Part shown: one piece after another, positions 33,448-42,121 of the stretch
Layout of the letters: each line of letters starts with the position of its first letter
Numbering within the stretch: the first letter of the stretch is position 1
Assembly: GCA_047974765.1 (NCBI GenBank)
Contig: JBKECP010000009.1
Span: forward strand, 62,001 to 126,000
Length of the DNA: 64,000 nucleotides
Source of the DNA: JBKECP01 sp047974765
Lineage (GTDB): Bacteria > Pseudomonadota > Gammaproteobacteria > Pseudomonadales > Halieaceae
Reading direction: 5' to 3'
The notes under the pieces: generated by a model
What the model was told of the DNA's origin: nothing
Seen by the model: only the letters and a program-made list of their open reading frames with translations
The model's database searches: none
Position numbers and translations under genes: made by a program

Positions 33448-36400
33448 GAAGAAAACCCTGAAAAAGTGTGTGAAGTATATGCCGTGCGTTTTTTTCTGGC
33501 GTCCCTTCGCTGTGACAGGGATTCCAGCAGCGACAGCACAGCAGGAATGGTGAACAGAATTAATGTTGTGCCATAGAGCAGGCCAAAGCAGATCACTACG
33601 GCCAGTGGTGAAATGATCTCTGCACTTGGCGAGTGTTCAAGGATCAGCGGAATCAGGCCGATAGTTGTCGTAACAGAAGTCAGAATTACTGGCCGCAGAC
33701 GTTCACAGCAGGCATTGACCAGCGCTTCGTGAGCATGTAGGCCGCGAGTGCGATTGGCCTTATAGGCGTTGATCAGAATAATTGAATCATTGATGATTAC
33801 GCCAGTGAGGGTGAACAAGCCCATAATGGCCATGACACCAAGGTTCATTTGCAGCAGTTGCAGGCCGAAGAGGGCGCCAGTCAGGCCAAGTGGAATGGCC
33901 AGCATTACCGCCAGTGGCCAGCTCCAGGATGTGAAAATCCAGGCCAGAATAATATAGATGAGTAGCAGAGCGGTGGCTGCGCCCAGGAGCATATCATCAA
34001 GTATTCTGGCTTCTTCTGCTGAACCTTCACCCAGGCCGTAACTGACACCATAGCGCTCGCAGATGGCGGGAATGATGTGTTGTTCCAATTCGGAAATGAC
34101 GGTCATGGCGGTGGTTTGCCTGTTGTCAATACTGGCATAGATATTGACAGCCCGCAGGCCATCGCGGTGGTCGATACTGTCAATGCCGCGGCGGGCACTG
34201 ATGGTGGCCACACTAGATAGTGGCAGTACTTCTGCAGCAGGTGTGGTGATGGGTAATTGCTGGAGACTACCCAGATCAAGCCGTTCACTAACCGGCAGAG
34301 AAACCCGCACTTCCACCTCGGTGTCGCCCTCGGTGAACGCTTGCAGGCGATAGCCCTCATAGGCGAACCGGATCTGTCGGCTGATTTCACGGCTGCTCAG
34401 ACCGGCTGCACGACCCTCAGTTGTCAGGTTGACCAACCACTGTGCTTTGCCGTAGGGCAGGTCGTCAAAACTGTTGAGTACGCCTGGAATATCCTGCAAT
34501 CGGGTTGCCAGTTCCTGTGCGGCTGTTTTTAAGGCGATAACATCACCGCCGCTAAAATAAAGCTGCAAATCAGGCAGAGCGTTTTCGCCAGTATCAAAAC
34601 GAAGACGCTCAATTACTGGAATTGCCTTGATGCGCTGCTGCCAGGCACTGACAAAGTCCTGCAGGCTGATTTCGCGCTCATTCGGTGGCACCAGCTCTAC
34701 CCATATGGCTGCGTATTGGGAACCGTATTTTGATTGCTGCTCAAAGCGTGCCCAGTTACGCTGTTGTACATGGGTTACTATTAACTGGCCGCCCAGTGCC
34801 TCGTGGGTGGCCATCAGGGCCTGCTCCAATGCTGCGAGTGCGCTCTGCTTGTCATTTTCACTGGCATTGGCGGTGAACTGGATATGAGCATCGGCAAATT
34901 CAAAATTCAGACTGAGGTTCATTTCCGGCTTGATTCGACCTGAGGCCAATAGCGATAGAGCAATAACAAAAAGGCCCAGTGACAGTGCGATAACCGATCG
35001 TCGATTGGCCAGTGCTCCCTCCAGCAAAGGCTTAAAGCGCTGATCACGGAAGTGGGAAAAACGGCGATCAAAGGCTTGACGGAAACGATTGTGTACCGGT
35101 TTGCCCTGTGTTTTGCGCTGATTAATACTTTCAAAGGCATGGCGCAAATGCCCCGGTAAAATCAGGAAACACTCAAGCAGAGACGCGATGATAATGCAGA
35201 TCATCAGTACCGGAATTTCCCGGATCACATCGTCATTAAGCATCATCAGTGGCAGAAAGGCGGCCATGGTGGTCAGCGATGAGGCCATGACCGGCAACAA
35301 CATATGGCGCGCACCCTGGCTGGCTGCCTGTTGTGGTGAGGCACCAGCTTCAAAACGCGACAGTGCGTGCTCGCCAACGACAATGGCATCGTCGACCACA
35401 ATGCCCAATGCCATGACAGCACCTACCAGACTGACGAAGTTGATTGAACCACCGGCAAAATGAAAGATTGCCATCGCACCCAGAAACGAAACCGGAATAC
35501 CCAGCGTGACCCAACCGGCAACCCTGGTGCGAAGAAAGATAAAGAGTGTGGTAATGACCAGCGCCATGCCACTGATGCCGTTGCTGATAACCAGCATCAA
35601 AACTTCCCGGGCAAAACGCCAGGCCTCCAGCCAGATAGTGGTTTTAACACCCTGTTCCTGCAGACGCTGCTCATTGCTGGTCTGCCACTGCCGAAGAATA
35701 TCAGCCTCGGCCATAATATCTGAGCCTGGTGAACGTCGTAAAACAAGGGTAATGGCGGGCTTGTCACCGTATTGCAGTAGCCGTTGCTGATCCTGCTGAC
35801 GTCGCTCTATCTGTGCAATATCAGCCAGTCGCAGCAATTGCGTGCGATTACCGACAGTGACTGGTAGTGCGGCAAAGTCGGTCACACTGCGACGCTGTTC
35901 CAATGCGCGCAAGCTGCGTTCAAACTGGCCATCGCCTATATTGCCGGCAGGCAAATCGGTACTGTTATCAAGAATGTTCAGCGCAATCTGGTGCAGTGGT
36001 ACGCCGAGTTCAAATAGTGTCTGGCTGTCAATCTGAATGGTAATTTCCTGCTCTGGCAGGCCAATAAAATCGACTTGATCGGCACCTTTGGCTAACAGTT
36101 CCCGCTTGATTTCGTGAGCCAGTGTTACCAGTTGTTCCAGTGATCCACTACCTGTCAGCATCAGAGCGGCTACTGTTTCATAGTATTCGTCCAGCCGGAC
36201 AACCGGTTCTTCCATATCTGTCGGCAGGTCGCGGGTTTGGGCCAACTGCTGTTTGACATGATCAATGGCCAGTCCCATATCCATATCCTGCTCAAATTTG
36301 ACAGTGATATTAACGGCGCTGTCTTCAGAGCTGGAGCTGATTGAAACCAGATTGGTCAGCGAGCGCAGCTGGTATTCAATAGGTTGTGCCAGCAGGCGTT

Positions 36401-36629
36401 CGACATCTTCAGCGGCTGCTCCAGGCCAGGCGATATCAATACTGACACTGTGTGAGCGGGTGCCCGGATTGAGCTGTATGGTCAGTTGGCGCAGGCCCCA
36501 TAAACCAGCCAGTACAACAATAATCATCAGCAGATTGGCGGCCAGAGGATGCTGACTGAAACGACTGATAAGCCCTCGGGGAGGTTTTTCAGGCTGGATG
36601 TGGCCGGTAGAGGCATTGTCATGGTTCAT
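33444..36629 (-). CDS. RND efflux transporter permease (pump B)
   Basis: A proton-driven RND permease of 1061 residues from ATG 36629; ATG 36662 is also in frame and neither has a clear ribosome site. TM1 is 'HPLAANLLMIIVVLAGLWG', TM4 carries 'LGIVVDDAIVVGEHAL', and TM10 carries 'GVIINDSIILINAY', again with Asn-Asp-Ser instead of the AcrB Lys region. It is the same subgroup as pump A but clearly a distant paralogue. It ends overlapping its adaptor gene by 4 bp. No outer-membrane channel gene is present. Substrate unknown. Confidence 0.91.
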   Translation of the reverse strand: MNHDNASTGHIQPEKPPRGLISRFSQHPLAANLLMIIVVLAGLWGLRQLTIQLNPGTRSHSVSIDIAWPGAAAEDVERLLAQPIEYQLRSLTNLVSISSSSEDSAVNITVKFEQDMDMGLAIDHVKQQLAQTRDLPTDMEEPVVRLDEYYETVAALMLTGSGSLEQLVTLAHEIKRELLAKGADQVDFIGLPEQEITIQIDSQTLFELGVPLHQIALNILDNSTDLPAGNIGDGQFERSLRALEQRRSVTDFAALPVTVGNRTQLLRLADIAQIERRQQDQQRLLQYGDKPAITLVLRRSPGSDIMAEADILRQWQTSNEQRLQEQGVKTTIWLEAWRFAREVLMLVISNGISGMALVITTLFIFLRTRVAGWVTLGIPVSFLGAMAIFHFAGGSINFVSLVGAVMALGIVVDDAIVVGEHALSRFEAGASPQQAASQGARHMLLPVMASSLTTMAAFLPLMMLNDDVIREIPVLMICIIIASLLECFLILPGHLRHAFESINQRKTQGKPVHNRFRQAFDRRFSHFRDQRFKPLLEGALANRRSVIALSLGLFVIALSLLASGRIKPEMNLSLNFEFADAHIQFTANASENDKQSALAALEQALMATHEALGGQLIVTHVQQRNWARFEQQSKYGSQYAAIWVELVPPNEREISLQDFVSAWQQRIKAIPVIERLRFDTGENALPDLQLYFSGGDVIALKTAAQELATRLQDIPGVLNSFDDLPYGKAQWLVNLTTEGRAAGLSSREISRQIRFAYEGYRLQAFTEGDTEVEVRVSLPVSERLDLGSLQQLPITTPAAEVLPLSSVATISARRGIDSIDHRDGLRAVNIYASIDNRQTTAMTVISELEQHIIPAICERYGVSYGLGEGSAEEARILDDMLLGAATALLLIYIILAWIFTSWSWPLAVMLAIPLGLTGALFGLQLLQMNLGVMAIMGLFTLTGVIINDSIILINAYKANRTRGLHAHEALVNACCERLRPVILTSVTTTIGLIPLILEHSPSAEIISPLAVVICFGLLYGTTLILFTIPAVLSLLESLSQRRDARKKRTAYTSHTFSGFSS

Positions 36630-36851
36630 AAAGCAGGTATTCACTAATATGGTGTTATACATAACTATAGCACTATAAATTTAAATGTCTACTCTGCTGT
36701 TGTATGTTGTGACTCATCCCGTGCCGGATATCAGTTATCGGGTTTGTGCAGATTGCCGGTTTGCTGGTCACGTTAATGGACAGATTTTTTTCCGGGTCAA
36801 TACAGCTTTACGAACAGGGGCAGGACGCTTTATACGGTGAAAGTGCTGCAA

Positions 36852-37284
36852 CTATTAATCTGGCCCATCAAATAGATGAATCCCTCACTATTTGATGGTT
36901 GCCCTGAAAATCAGCGGAATGTGTGAAATTCCTTGATTTTCTTGGATGGGCGATGCCCGCCAATTCCGGTGTGGTCGTGATGCCTCTGCGGCACTGGGCC
37001 TGGTGCCCCGGCAACACAGTACGGACGGCAGGGATCGTCTGGACAGTATCAGCAAGCGAGGCGACGCTCAGGTTCGAGCCTTGGTTGTGCATGGTGCCAG
37101 AGCCGTTGTCAGCTGGACGGAGGGCAAAAGTAACCTGATGAGTTACTGGATACAGCAAGTCAACGCCAGACGCGGGTTTAACACAACGGTGGTCGCACTG
37201 GCGAACAAGATGATCGTATTGCCTGGGCGCTCCTGGCGAGCGCTACTATTGAGCTTCATCCATATCCGCAGCTACGGGTTAATA
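36852..37284 (+). mobile_element. Repeat element carrying an IS110-type transposase fragment
   Basis: It lies in the gap of about 790 bp between pump B and the Nudix gene. It begins CTATTAATCTGG, with the first hairpin CCATCAAAT/ATTTGATGG and half of the second hairpin. At about 36942 it switches to transposase sequence at the same point as the copy at 18680. It ends ACGGGTTAATAAT. It lacks the long non-coding tail of the 18588 and 62935 copies. The gap outside this element shows nothing else. Confidence 0.7.
36946..37260 (+). pseudogene. IS110-family transposase C-terminal remnant
   Basis: The frame reads 'GDARQFRCGRDASAALGLVPR' in part, then 'SISKRGDAQVRALVVHGARA' and 'RRGFNTTVVALANKM', the C-terminal Transposase_20 landmarks of IS110-family enzymes. 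It loses the frame by one base just after this, relative to the copy at 63231. The N-terminal DEDD catalytic half is missing, so it is dead. Confidence 0.8.
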
Positions 37285-37456
37285 ATGGCCAATAGTTGTG
37301 ACAGAACAGCTTTTATACGGTATTTCAGCGCTTAAAGGTCTGCCGTCTTGATACAGTGCTATATTGATGCCTTTACCAGATAACTGAGAACATCTGAGAC
37401 AGGACTAGTAATTTGTGAAGTATTGAGCTTGTCTGGTCTGGTAACGGAGGAAGTTT

Positions 37457-38149
37457 ATGATGGCAGTTGAAGGTGTCCCTGCGGAGGCTTTGGCTCACCC
37501 TTCTGCGACGATTATTTTGCTGCGCGACAGTAAAAATGGGCCTCAGGTGCTACTGGTGCAGCGCAATGAGGCCTTGCGTCATATGGGAGGAATGTGGGTT
37601 TTTCCGGGTGGTCGGGTGGAGCCTGAAGATGAAGTGGGCGATGCGCTGGCCAATGCCCGGCAGGCCGCTGTTCGGGAAACCCGCGAGGAGGCGGGTTTGA
37701 ATATTGCTCCTGAGCACCTGCTTTACTTTTCACACTGGACGACCCCCGGATCCATGCGTAAGCGCTTTTCTACCTGGTTCTTTATTGCTGTACTTGATGG
37801 CGATCAGGGTGTGCAGATCGATGGCAGTGAAATTGTGAATTACCGCTGGTTGAGCCCGGTACAGGCATTGCGGGAAGTCCTTGATGACAAGTCTGCATTG
37901 CAGTTGATGCCGCCGACGTTTGTCAGCTTGCAACAATTGACGCATTACGACAGCTGCCAGTCTGTGGTGATGGCGTTAGAGGCTGCTGTCCCCGTGATCT
38001 TTGCACCGCGTGTTGTTGCTGTTAAGGGCGGGCATTGCTTTTTATACGAGGGAGATGCCGGTTTTAATGATGGTGATTGTGAGCGGGACGGACCGCGTCA
38101 CAGGACATACATGACCGATGAACGTATGGAATATCTCTGCACTTGCTAA
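37457..38149 (+). CDS. Nudix hydrolase, NUDT19/CoA-diphosphatase-like
   Basis: A 230-residue Nudix protein. After 'GMWVFPGGRVEPEDE' there is an extra stretch before the 'RETREEAGLNI' half of the Nudix box, so the box is longer than the standard G-x5-E-x7-REUXEE. This longer spacing is seen in NUDT19/NUDT7-like acyl-CoA diphosphatases. GGAGG lies 6 bases before ATG 37457. The C-terminal 60 residues have His/Cys/Asp-rich segments of unknown use. It is followed 18 bp later by a flavoprotein gene. The substrate is not known; a nucleoside-diphosphate-linked compound is expected. Confidence 0.83.
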   Translation: MMAVEGVPAEALAHPSATIILLRDSKNGPQVLLVQRNEALRHMGGMWVFPGGRVEPEDEVGDALANARQAAVRETREEAGLNIAPEHLLYFSHWTTPGSMRKRFSTWFFIAVLDGDQGVQIDGSEIVNYRWLSPVQALREVLDDKSALQLMPPTFVSLQQLTHYDSCQSVVMALEAAVPVIFAPRVVAVKGGHCFLYEGDAGFNDGDCERDGPRHRTYMTDERMEYLCTC

Positions 38150-38167
38150 ATGGAAGGTGGCAGCTTT

Positions 38168-39706
38168 ATGGCTGAAAGTTTTAATCACCCTGGTATAGGG
38201 CGTCGGCAGTTACTGGCGGCAATGGGGCTGGCAACCGGCTCGGCATTGTTGCCCGATAGTGCAAACGCCGCCGCTATAGCGACGCGAGCTGATGTGGGCC
38301 GCTGGGATATGAGTGTGGATGTGCTGGTCAGTGGCTCTGGTGCTGCCGGTGTTTGTGCCGCACTGGCGGCGAAGACCACTGGCGCCCGGGTGCTGATACT
38401 TGAAGCGATGGCTGAACCAGGTGGCAGTTCGGCCCGTTCCAACGGTGTGATTTACGCCGGTGGCGGCACAGCTTTGCAACGTGCGCTCAGCCACCACGAC
38501 AGTGCCGAGGCCATGTATGACTTCCTCATCAATGGACTGCGTTTTCACCCTCAACCGGAAAAAATCCAGTTGTACTGTGAATACAGTGCCAGCCATATTG
38601 ATTGGCTGGTGGATCAGGGACTTGGCTACCAGCAGACCTATTATGATGGACGGGGATTGCCGATAAATCATGCCTCGCTGTATTACGCGGGTAACGAACG
38701 GGCCTGGCCTTCTCTGGAGCAGGCGCCACCAGCTCCGCGTGGCCATGTACCTGCCAGTCTGCCGGGACAGGGTGGGCTGGTGTTGATGAATACGCTGTTG
38801 GCCAGACTGAAAGCTGTAAATGTTGATGTGCGCACGGACATTTCGGCCCACCAGCTTGTTGTTGAAAATGATGGTCGTGTTATTGGCATGGTGGTTGATT
38901 CTCCTTCGGGCCGATTTGCAATTCGGGCTCGTCGGGCTGTTGTGCTGGCTTGCGGTGGCTTTGGCGGAGAGCGGGATATGCAGCGTTTGCATGTGCCGCA
39001 ACTTGATCAGCTTGGCAGTGGTCTGGGTGATACCGGTGCCGGTATCCGTATGGGGCTTGCAGCTGGCGGTACGGGTTTGCGGATGGGGGATGCCTGTGTT
39101 GCAACTGGTGCCGATTTGCCAGAAGCGGCCCTGACCGGCATTTTGGTTAATGAGCGGGGGCTGCGTTTTATTAATGAAGATGCTTGTCCCGGTGTGCTGG
39201 GCAACGCCATTGCTTTTGCCCAGCGGGGGCGGGCCTGGTTGATTTGTGACCATGAAAGCAGTGTGCTATTGGCACAGCAGGGTCATTATCCACTGGCGGG
39301 TGAAAGTGCCACCCTGGGCGATCTGGCGGCCCGGCTGGGTTTTCCGGAGGGCGTATTGCAAGAGAGTGTGGCCTATTACAATCGTCAGGCTGGTAGTGGC
39401 CGTGACCCGGTTTTTGGCAAGCAGGCGCGCTACTTGCGCGCACTGACTGGCCGACCCTATCGGGTGTGGAATTTGTCGATATCTGTCAATGCAGCACGAA
39501 CACCGGCTTATACCCTCGGTGGTTTGCATACGGATATTGATGGCGCCGTACTCAATGCTTACGGTGAGCCTGTTCCTGGTTTGTTTGCTGTTGGCAGAAC
39601 CGCCGCAGGTTTGCCTCTCTCACCCTGTATTGCCGAAGGTTTGTCACTGGCTGATGCGACTTTCTTTGGTCGCCGGGCGGGTATGGCAGCGGCGAAAAAA
39701 GGCTGA
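38168..39706 (+). CDS. Tat-exported FAD-dependent oxidoreductase (fumarate reductase/ketosteroid dehydrogenase-like)
   Basis: A 512-residue flavoprotein of the FAD_binding_2 group. The N-terminus has a twin-arginine signal ('GRRQLLAAMGLATGSALLP'), so it is folded before export. The FAD Rossmann motif is 'VLVSGSGAAGVCAALAAK', with 'LEAMAEPGGSSARSNG' after it. 'VVLACGGFGG' and the C-terminal 'GLFAVGRTAAGLPLSPCIAEG' are typical of the fumarate reductase/3-ketosteroid-1-dehydrogenase family. ATG 38168 has GGAAGG 10 bases upstream; ATG 38150 is in frame but lacks a site. No cytochrome domain is fused. Its electron partner and substrate are unknown. Confidence 0.87.
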   Translation: MAESFNHPGIGRRQLLAAMGLATGSALLPDSANAAAIATRADVGRWDMSVDVLVSGSGAAGVCAALAAKTTGARVLILEAMAEPGGSSARSNGVIYAGGGTALQRALSHHDSAEAMYDFLINGLRFHPQPEKIQLYCEYSASHIDWLVDQGLGYQQTYYDGRGLPINHASLYYAGNERAWPSLEQAPPAPRGHVPASLPGQGGLVLMNTLLARLKAVNVDVRTDISAHQLVVENDGRVIGMVVDSPSGRFAIRARRAVVLACGGFGGERDMQRLHVPQLDQLGSGLGDTGAGIRMGLAAGGTGLRMGDACVATGADLPEAALTGILVNERGLRFINEDACPGVLGNAIAFAQRGRAWLICDHESSVLLAQQGHYPLAGESATLGDLAARLGFPEGVLQESVAYYNRQAGSGRDPVFGKQARYLRALTGRPYRVWNLSISVNAARTPAYTLGGLHTDIDGAVLNAYGEPVPGLFAVGRTAAGLPLSPCIAEGLSLADATFFGRRAGMAAAKKG

Positions 39707-39737
39707 AAAAGAGGGAGGTATCAGATCTTTATATTGG

Positions 39738-40334
39738 CTACTGTTCAAATATTGATTGTTGTGCCATGTCTTCATTGATCGCCTGGGCAATATCGTCTGA
39801 TAGCTGGTTCAACAGCTGACTGTAGCTGGCTGCCAGTTGAGCGCCATCAAATGCACTGCCCGGCCCCTGATAACGACTTATCCGCCGTGTCACCTCACGC
39901 TGTTGGGCGGGTGAATACAGGCGCCATTCAGCCGCCAACTGACTACTGTTGGCAGAGGTGTCCAGAGACAGCAGCCAGACTTGTACGGCATAGCGGGGCC
40001 GGTCACTGGGCGGCCAGGGAAAGGGGCGGGTATTTTGTGTATTCAGGGCAGCTGATAAATTCAGACCCAGCACACGGGTAATACCTTCAGCCAATGGTTC
40101 AGCCCAGCGCTGGTAGCTGGCAATCTGTAACTGGTGTTCACCCTGGTTGTATACCATGCCGTTGCGTTGGAGGTATTTTGGAATCTCCACCGGGCCGATA
40201 CCGATTGAGGGTTCGTTACCTGTGTTGTCGGGGGTGCTGCCACTGAGCCGGAAGTAATCGCTGCGGGGGGTGCTGCCGCAGGCGCCAAGACCCAGCAGCA
40301 GTGCCAACAGGCTGATTCGAAATACCGTATTCAT
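39738..40334 (-). CDS. PqiC-like ABC-transport auxiliary lipoprotein
   Basis: A 198-residue outer-membrane lipoprotein with the lipobox LGAC (Cys19) and the ABC_trans_aux (DUF330) fold: 'YFRLSG' near the start, 'IGIGPVEIPKYLQRNGMVY', and 'RWAEPLAEGITRVLGLNLSAAL'. In PqiABC systems this partner sits at the outer membrane and receives lipid from the MCE protein. Here it is the last gene of an Mla-like operon, overlapping the MCE gene by 4 bp. It stands where MlaC/MlaA would be expected. Confidence 0.85.
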   Translation of the reverse strand: MNTVFRISLLALLLGLGACGSTPRSDYFRLSGSTPDNTGNEPSIGIGPVEIPKYLQRNGMVYNQGEHQLQIASYQRWAEPLAEGITRVLGLNLSAALNTQNTRPFPWPPSDRPRYAVQVWLLSLDTSANSSQLAAEWRLYSPAQQREVTRRISRYQGPGSAFDGAQLAASYSQLLNQLSDDIAQAINEDMAQQSIFEQ

Positions 40335-41299
40335 AGAGAATCCTCATTTTTGCCGCGCAGCAGAGCTTCGGGTTGCTCTTCGAGTGTCCTGGCCAGAAGT
40401 TCAATGGCTCGGCTGGCGGTGGCGACTTCCTGCAGGGTTTTGTGCAGCTCATAAATCAGTGGAGAGTCAGGCGAGGCCAGTGCGTCAACATTATGCAGGG
40501 TGTTTTCAAAGGCGCTAATGGCACCTTCAAAAGCATTGAGCTTGTCTTCGATGTTCAGTACCAGCGGGGGCAATGCCTGATCAATAGTGGCTAAGGTGGA
40601 AGCAGTTTGTACCAATACCGTATCGAGTCGGGTGTTGGTGGCTGTCACCGCCGTGCGCAGGTCGTTGCTCAGTGTTTCTATAGAGGTAAGGGTTGTATGC
40701 AGATCTTCAGGCAGAGACTGGAAGTATTTATTGGCAACCAGTATTTTCAAACCGGTGGCAATCTCGCGTATGTCATTGGCTGTCTTGATCAGGTCAAGCT
40801 CTTCAAGCTGCTTGCTCAGTTTTTCAAGCTCGGTGGGGATGGTTGGAATTTGAGCATAGGGCGAATCAACCTCAGTGATGGAACCCGCTACTGAGGGGAA
40901 AAAATCAAGGTGAACATAGAGCAGGCCCGTCAGCAGACTCTGCGGGTTGAGCTGTGCTCTGAGCCCGCGTTCGACCAGGCGTTGCGTCAGGTTATCTTCA
41001 TCGGTACCGTGAAACTGGACGTTGCGTGAATCGAGATCGGCGACCACCATCATGGTGACAGCCCCGCTTTTGGTATTCAGTACCAGATTGATTTTGCTGA
41101 CCTGCCCGATCTCGACACCGCGCAAGGCGACCGGTGCGCCGACCGACAAGCCTTTGACTGAGCCGTCAAAGACCATCAGTACCCGTTCACGATGAGTGCC
41201 AATACCTCCATCAAAGAGAAAAACCACTATGGTAATGGCTATGAGCAGGGCGCCCACAATAAAAGCACCAATGGCAACGCTGTGTGTATTTTCACTCAT
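40331..41299 (-). CDS. MlaD/MCE domain protein
   Basis: A 322-residue periplasmic lipid-transfer protein anchored by one N-terminal helix (residues 8-30). The MCE domain is 'VLMVFDGSVKGLSVGAPVALRGVEIGQV' and the following strands. An extended helical C-terminus (about 150-300) is longer than that of MlaD and likely forms a coiled needle, as in PqiB-type proteins. It overlaps both neighbours by 4 bp and belongs with the permease, ATPase and lipoprotein of this operon. Confidence 0.9.
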   Translation of the reverse strand: MSENTHSVAIGAFIVGALLIAITIVVFLFDGGIGTHRERVLMVFDGSVKGLSVGAPVALRGVEIGQVSKINLVLNTKSGAVTMMVVADLDSRNVQFHGTDEDNLTQRLVERGLRAQLNPQSLLTGLLYVHLDFFPSVAGSITEVDSPYAQIPTIPTELEKLSKQLEELDLIKTANDIREIATGLKILVANKYFQSLPEDLHTTLTSIETLSNDLRTAVTATNTRLDTVLVQTASTLATIDQALPPLVLNIEDKLNAFEGAISAFENTLHNVDALASPDSPLIYELHKTLQEVATASRAIELLARTLEEQPEALLRGKNEDSL

Positions 41300-42120
41300 G
41301 CTGTCGGCGCTCCTTCTGCGTTTGCGCTACGACTTAGAAATTGTCGAACAATGGCCTGGTCACTGTGATCTTTCAGCCATTTTGGATTGCCTGTGGCAAT
41401 CATTGTGCGGGTATTTGCATCCAGATACACCGAATTGGTGGCGATGCTGAAAATGCTGGGCAATTCGTGGGTCACCATGATGACTGTTGCGCCCATGGAT
41501 TCTTTTATCTGCACGATCAGTTCATCCAGCAGGCGGGAGCTGATGGGATCAAGGCCTGCCGAGGGTTCGTCAAAAAAGAGGATTTTGGGGTCCAATGCGA
41601 TAGCCCGCGCCAGTGCCGCCCGTTTGCGCATCCCGCCGCTGATCTGGGCCGGATAGTAGCGTTCATAGCCGCCCAGACCAACCAGTGAGAGTTTGTAATT
41701 AACCACCTCCCTGATCTGCCCGGAACTGAATCGGGTGTAGAGTTGGAGTGGCAGACTGATATTTTCAGCCAGTGTCATTGAACTGAACAGGGCGCCACTT
41801 TGGAAGGTAATACCCCAGTGGCGACGCATGGCGTCACGCTTTGATTCGGCAGCATTAATGAAGCTTTCTCCGGAATATACAATGTCACCTTCAGCTGGCT
41901 CAAGCAGGCCCAGCATATGTTTAAGCAGGGTGCTTTTACCGCAGCCACTGCCGCCCATAATGACAAAAATATCACCTGCACACACATCAAAGCTGAGGTT
42001 CGACTGGATGAGTCGCGGGCCGTAGGTCATGGTCAGGCCGCGCACTGAAACAGGGATTGTCTGTGTCTCTGCTGCGGGGTTGCTGGAGCCGCAAGCGCTG
42101 GGGTCACTGCTGCTGTTCAT
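41296..42120 (-). CDS. MlaF-like ABC transporter ATPase
   Basis: A 274-residue ATPase with Walker A 'GGSGCGKST', Q-loop 'ITFQSGALFSSMTLAENI', signature 'QISGGMRKRAALARA', Walker B 'ILFFDEPSAGLDP' and switch His 'VTHEL'. The MlaF-like 'GALFSSMT' is characteristic. ATG 42120 starts 1 base after the permease stop; an ATG at 42171 inside the permease gene is rejected. It powers lipid movement by the MlaE-like permease. Confidence 0.92.
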   Translation of the reverse strand: MNSSSDPSACGSSNPAAETQTIPVSVRGLTMTYGPRLIQSNLSFDVCAGDIFVIMGGSGCGKSTLLKHMLGLLEPAEGDIVYSGESFINAAESKRDAMRRHWGITFQSGALFSSMTLAENISLPLQLYTRFSSGQIREVVNYKLSLVGLGGYERYYPAQISGGMRKRAALARAIALDPKILFFDEPSAGLDPISSRLLDELIVQIKESMGATVIMVTHELPSIFSIATNSVYLDANTRTMIATGNPKWLKDHSDQAIVRQFLSRSANAEGAPTA

Positions 42121-42121
42121 A

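Noticed and set aside
36852..37284. An active insertion sequence
   Set aside because: Only the transposase C-terminal part is present and it is frameshifted.
38210..39253. A 347-codon minus-strand frame inside the flavoprotein gene
   Set aside because: Antisense shadow; the plus-strand product has clear FAD motifs.
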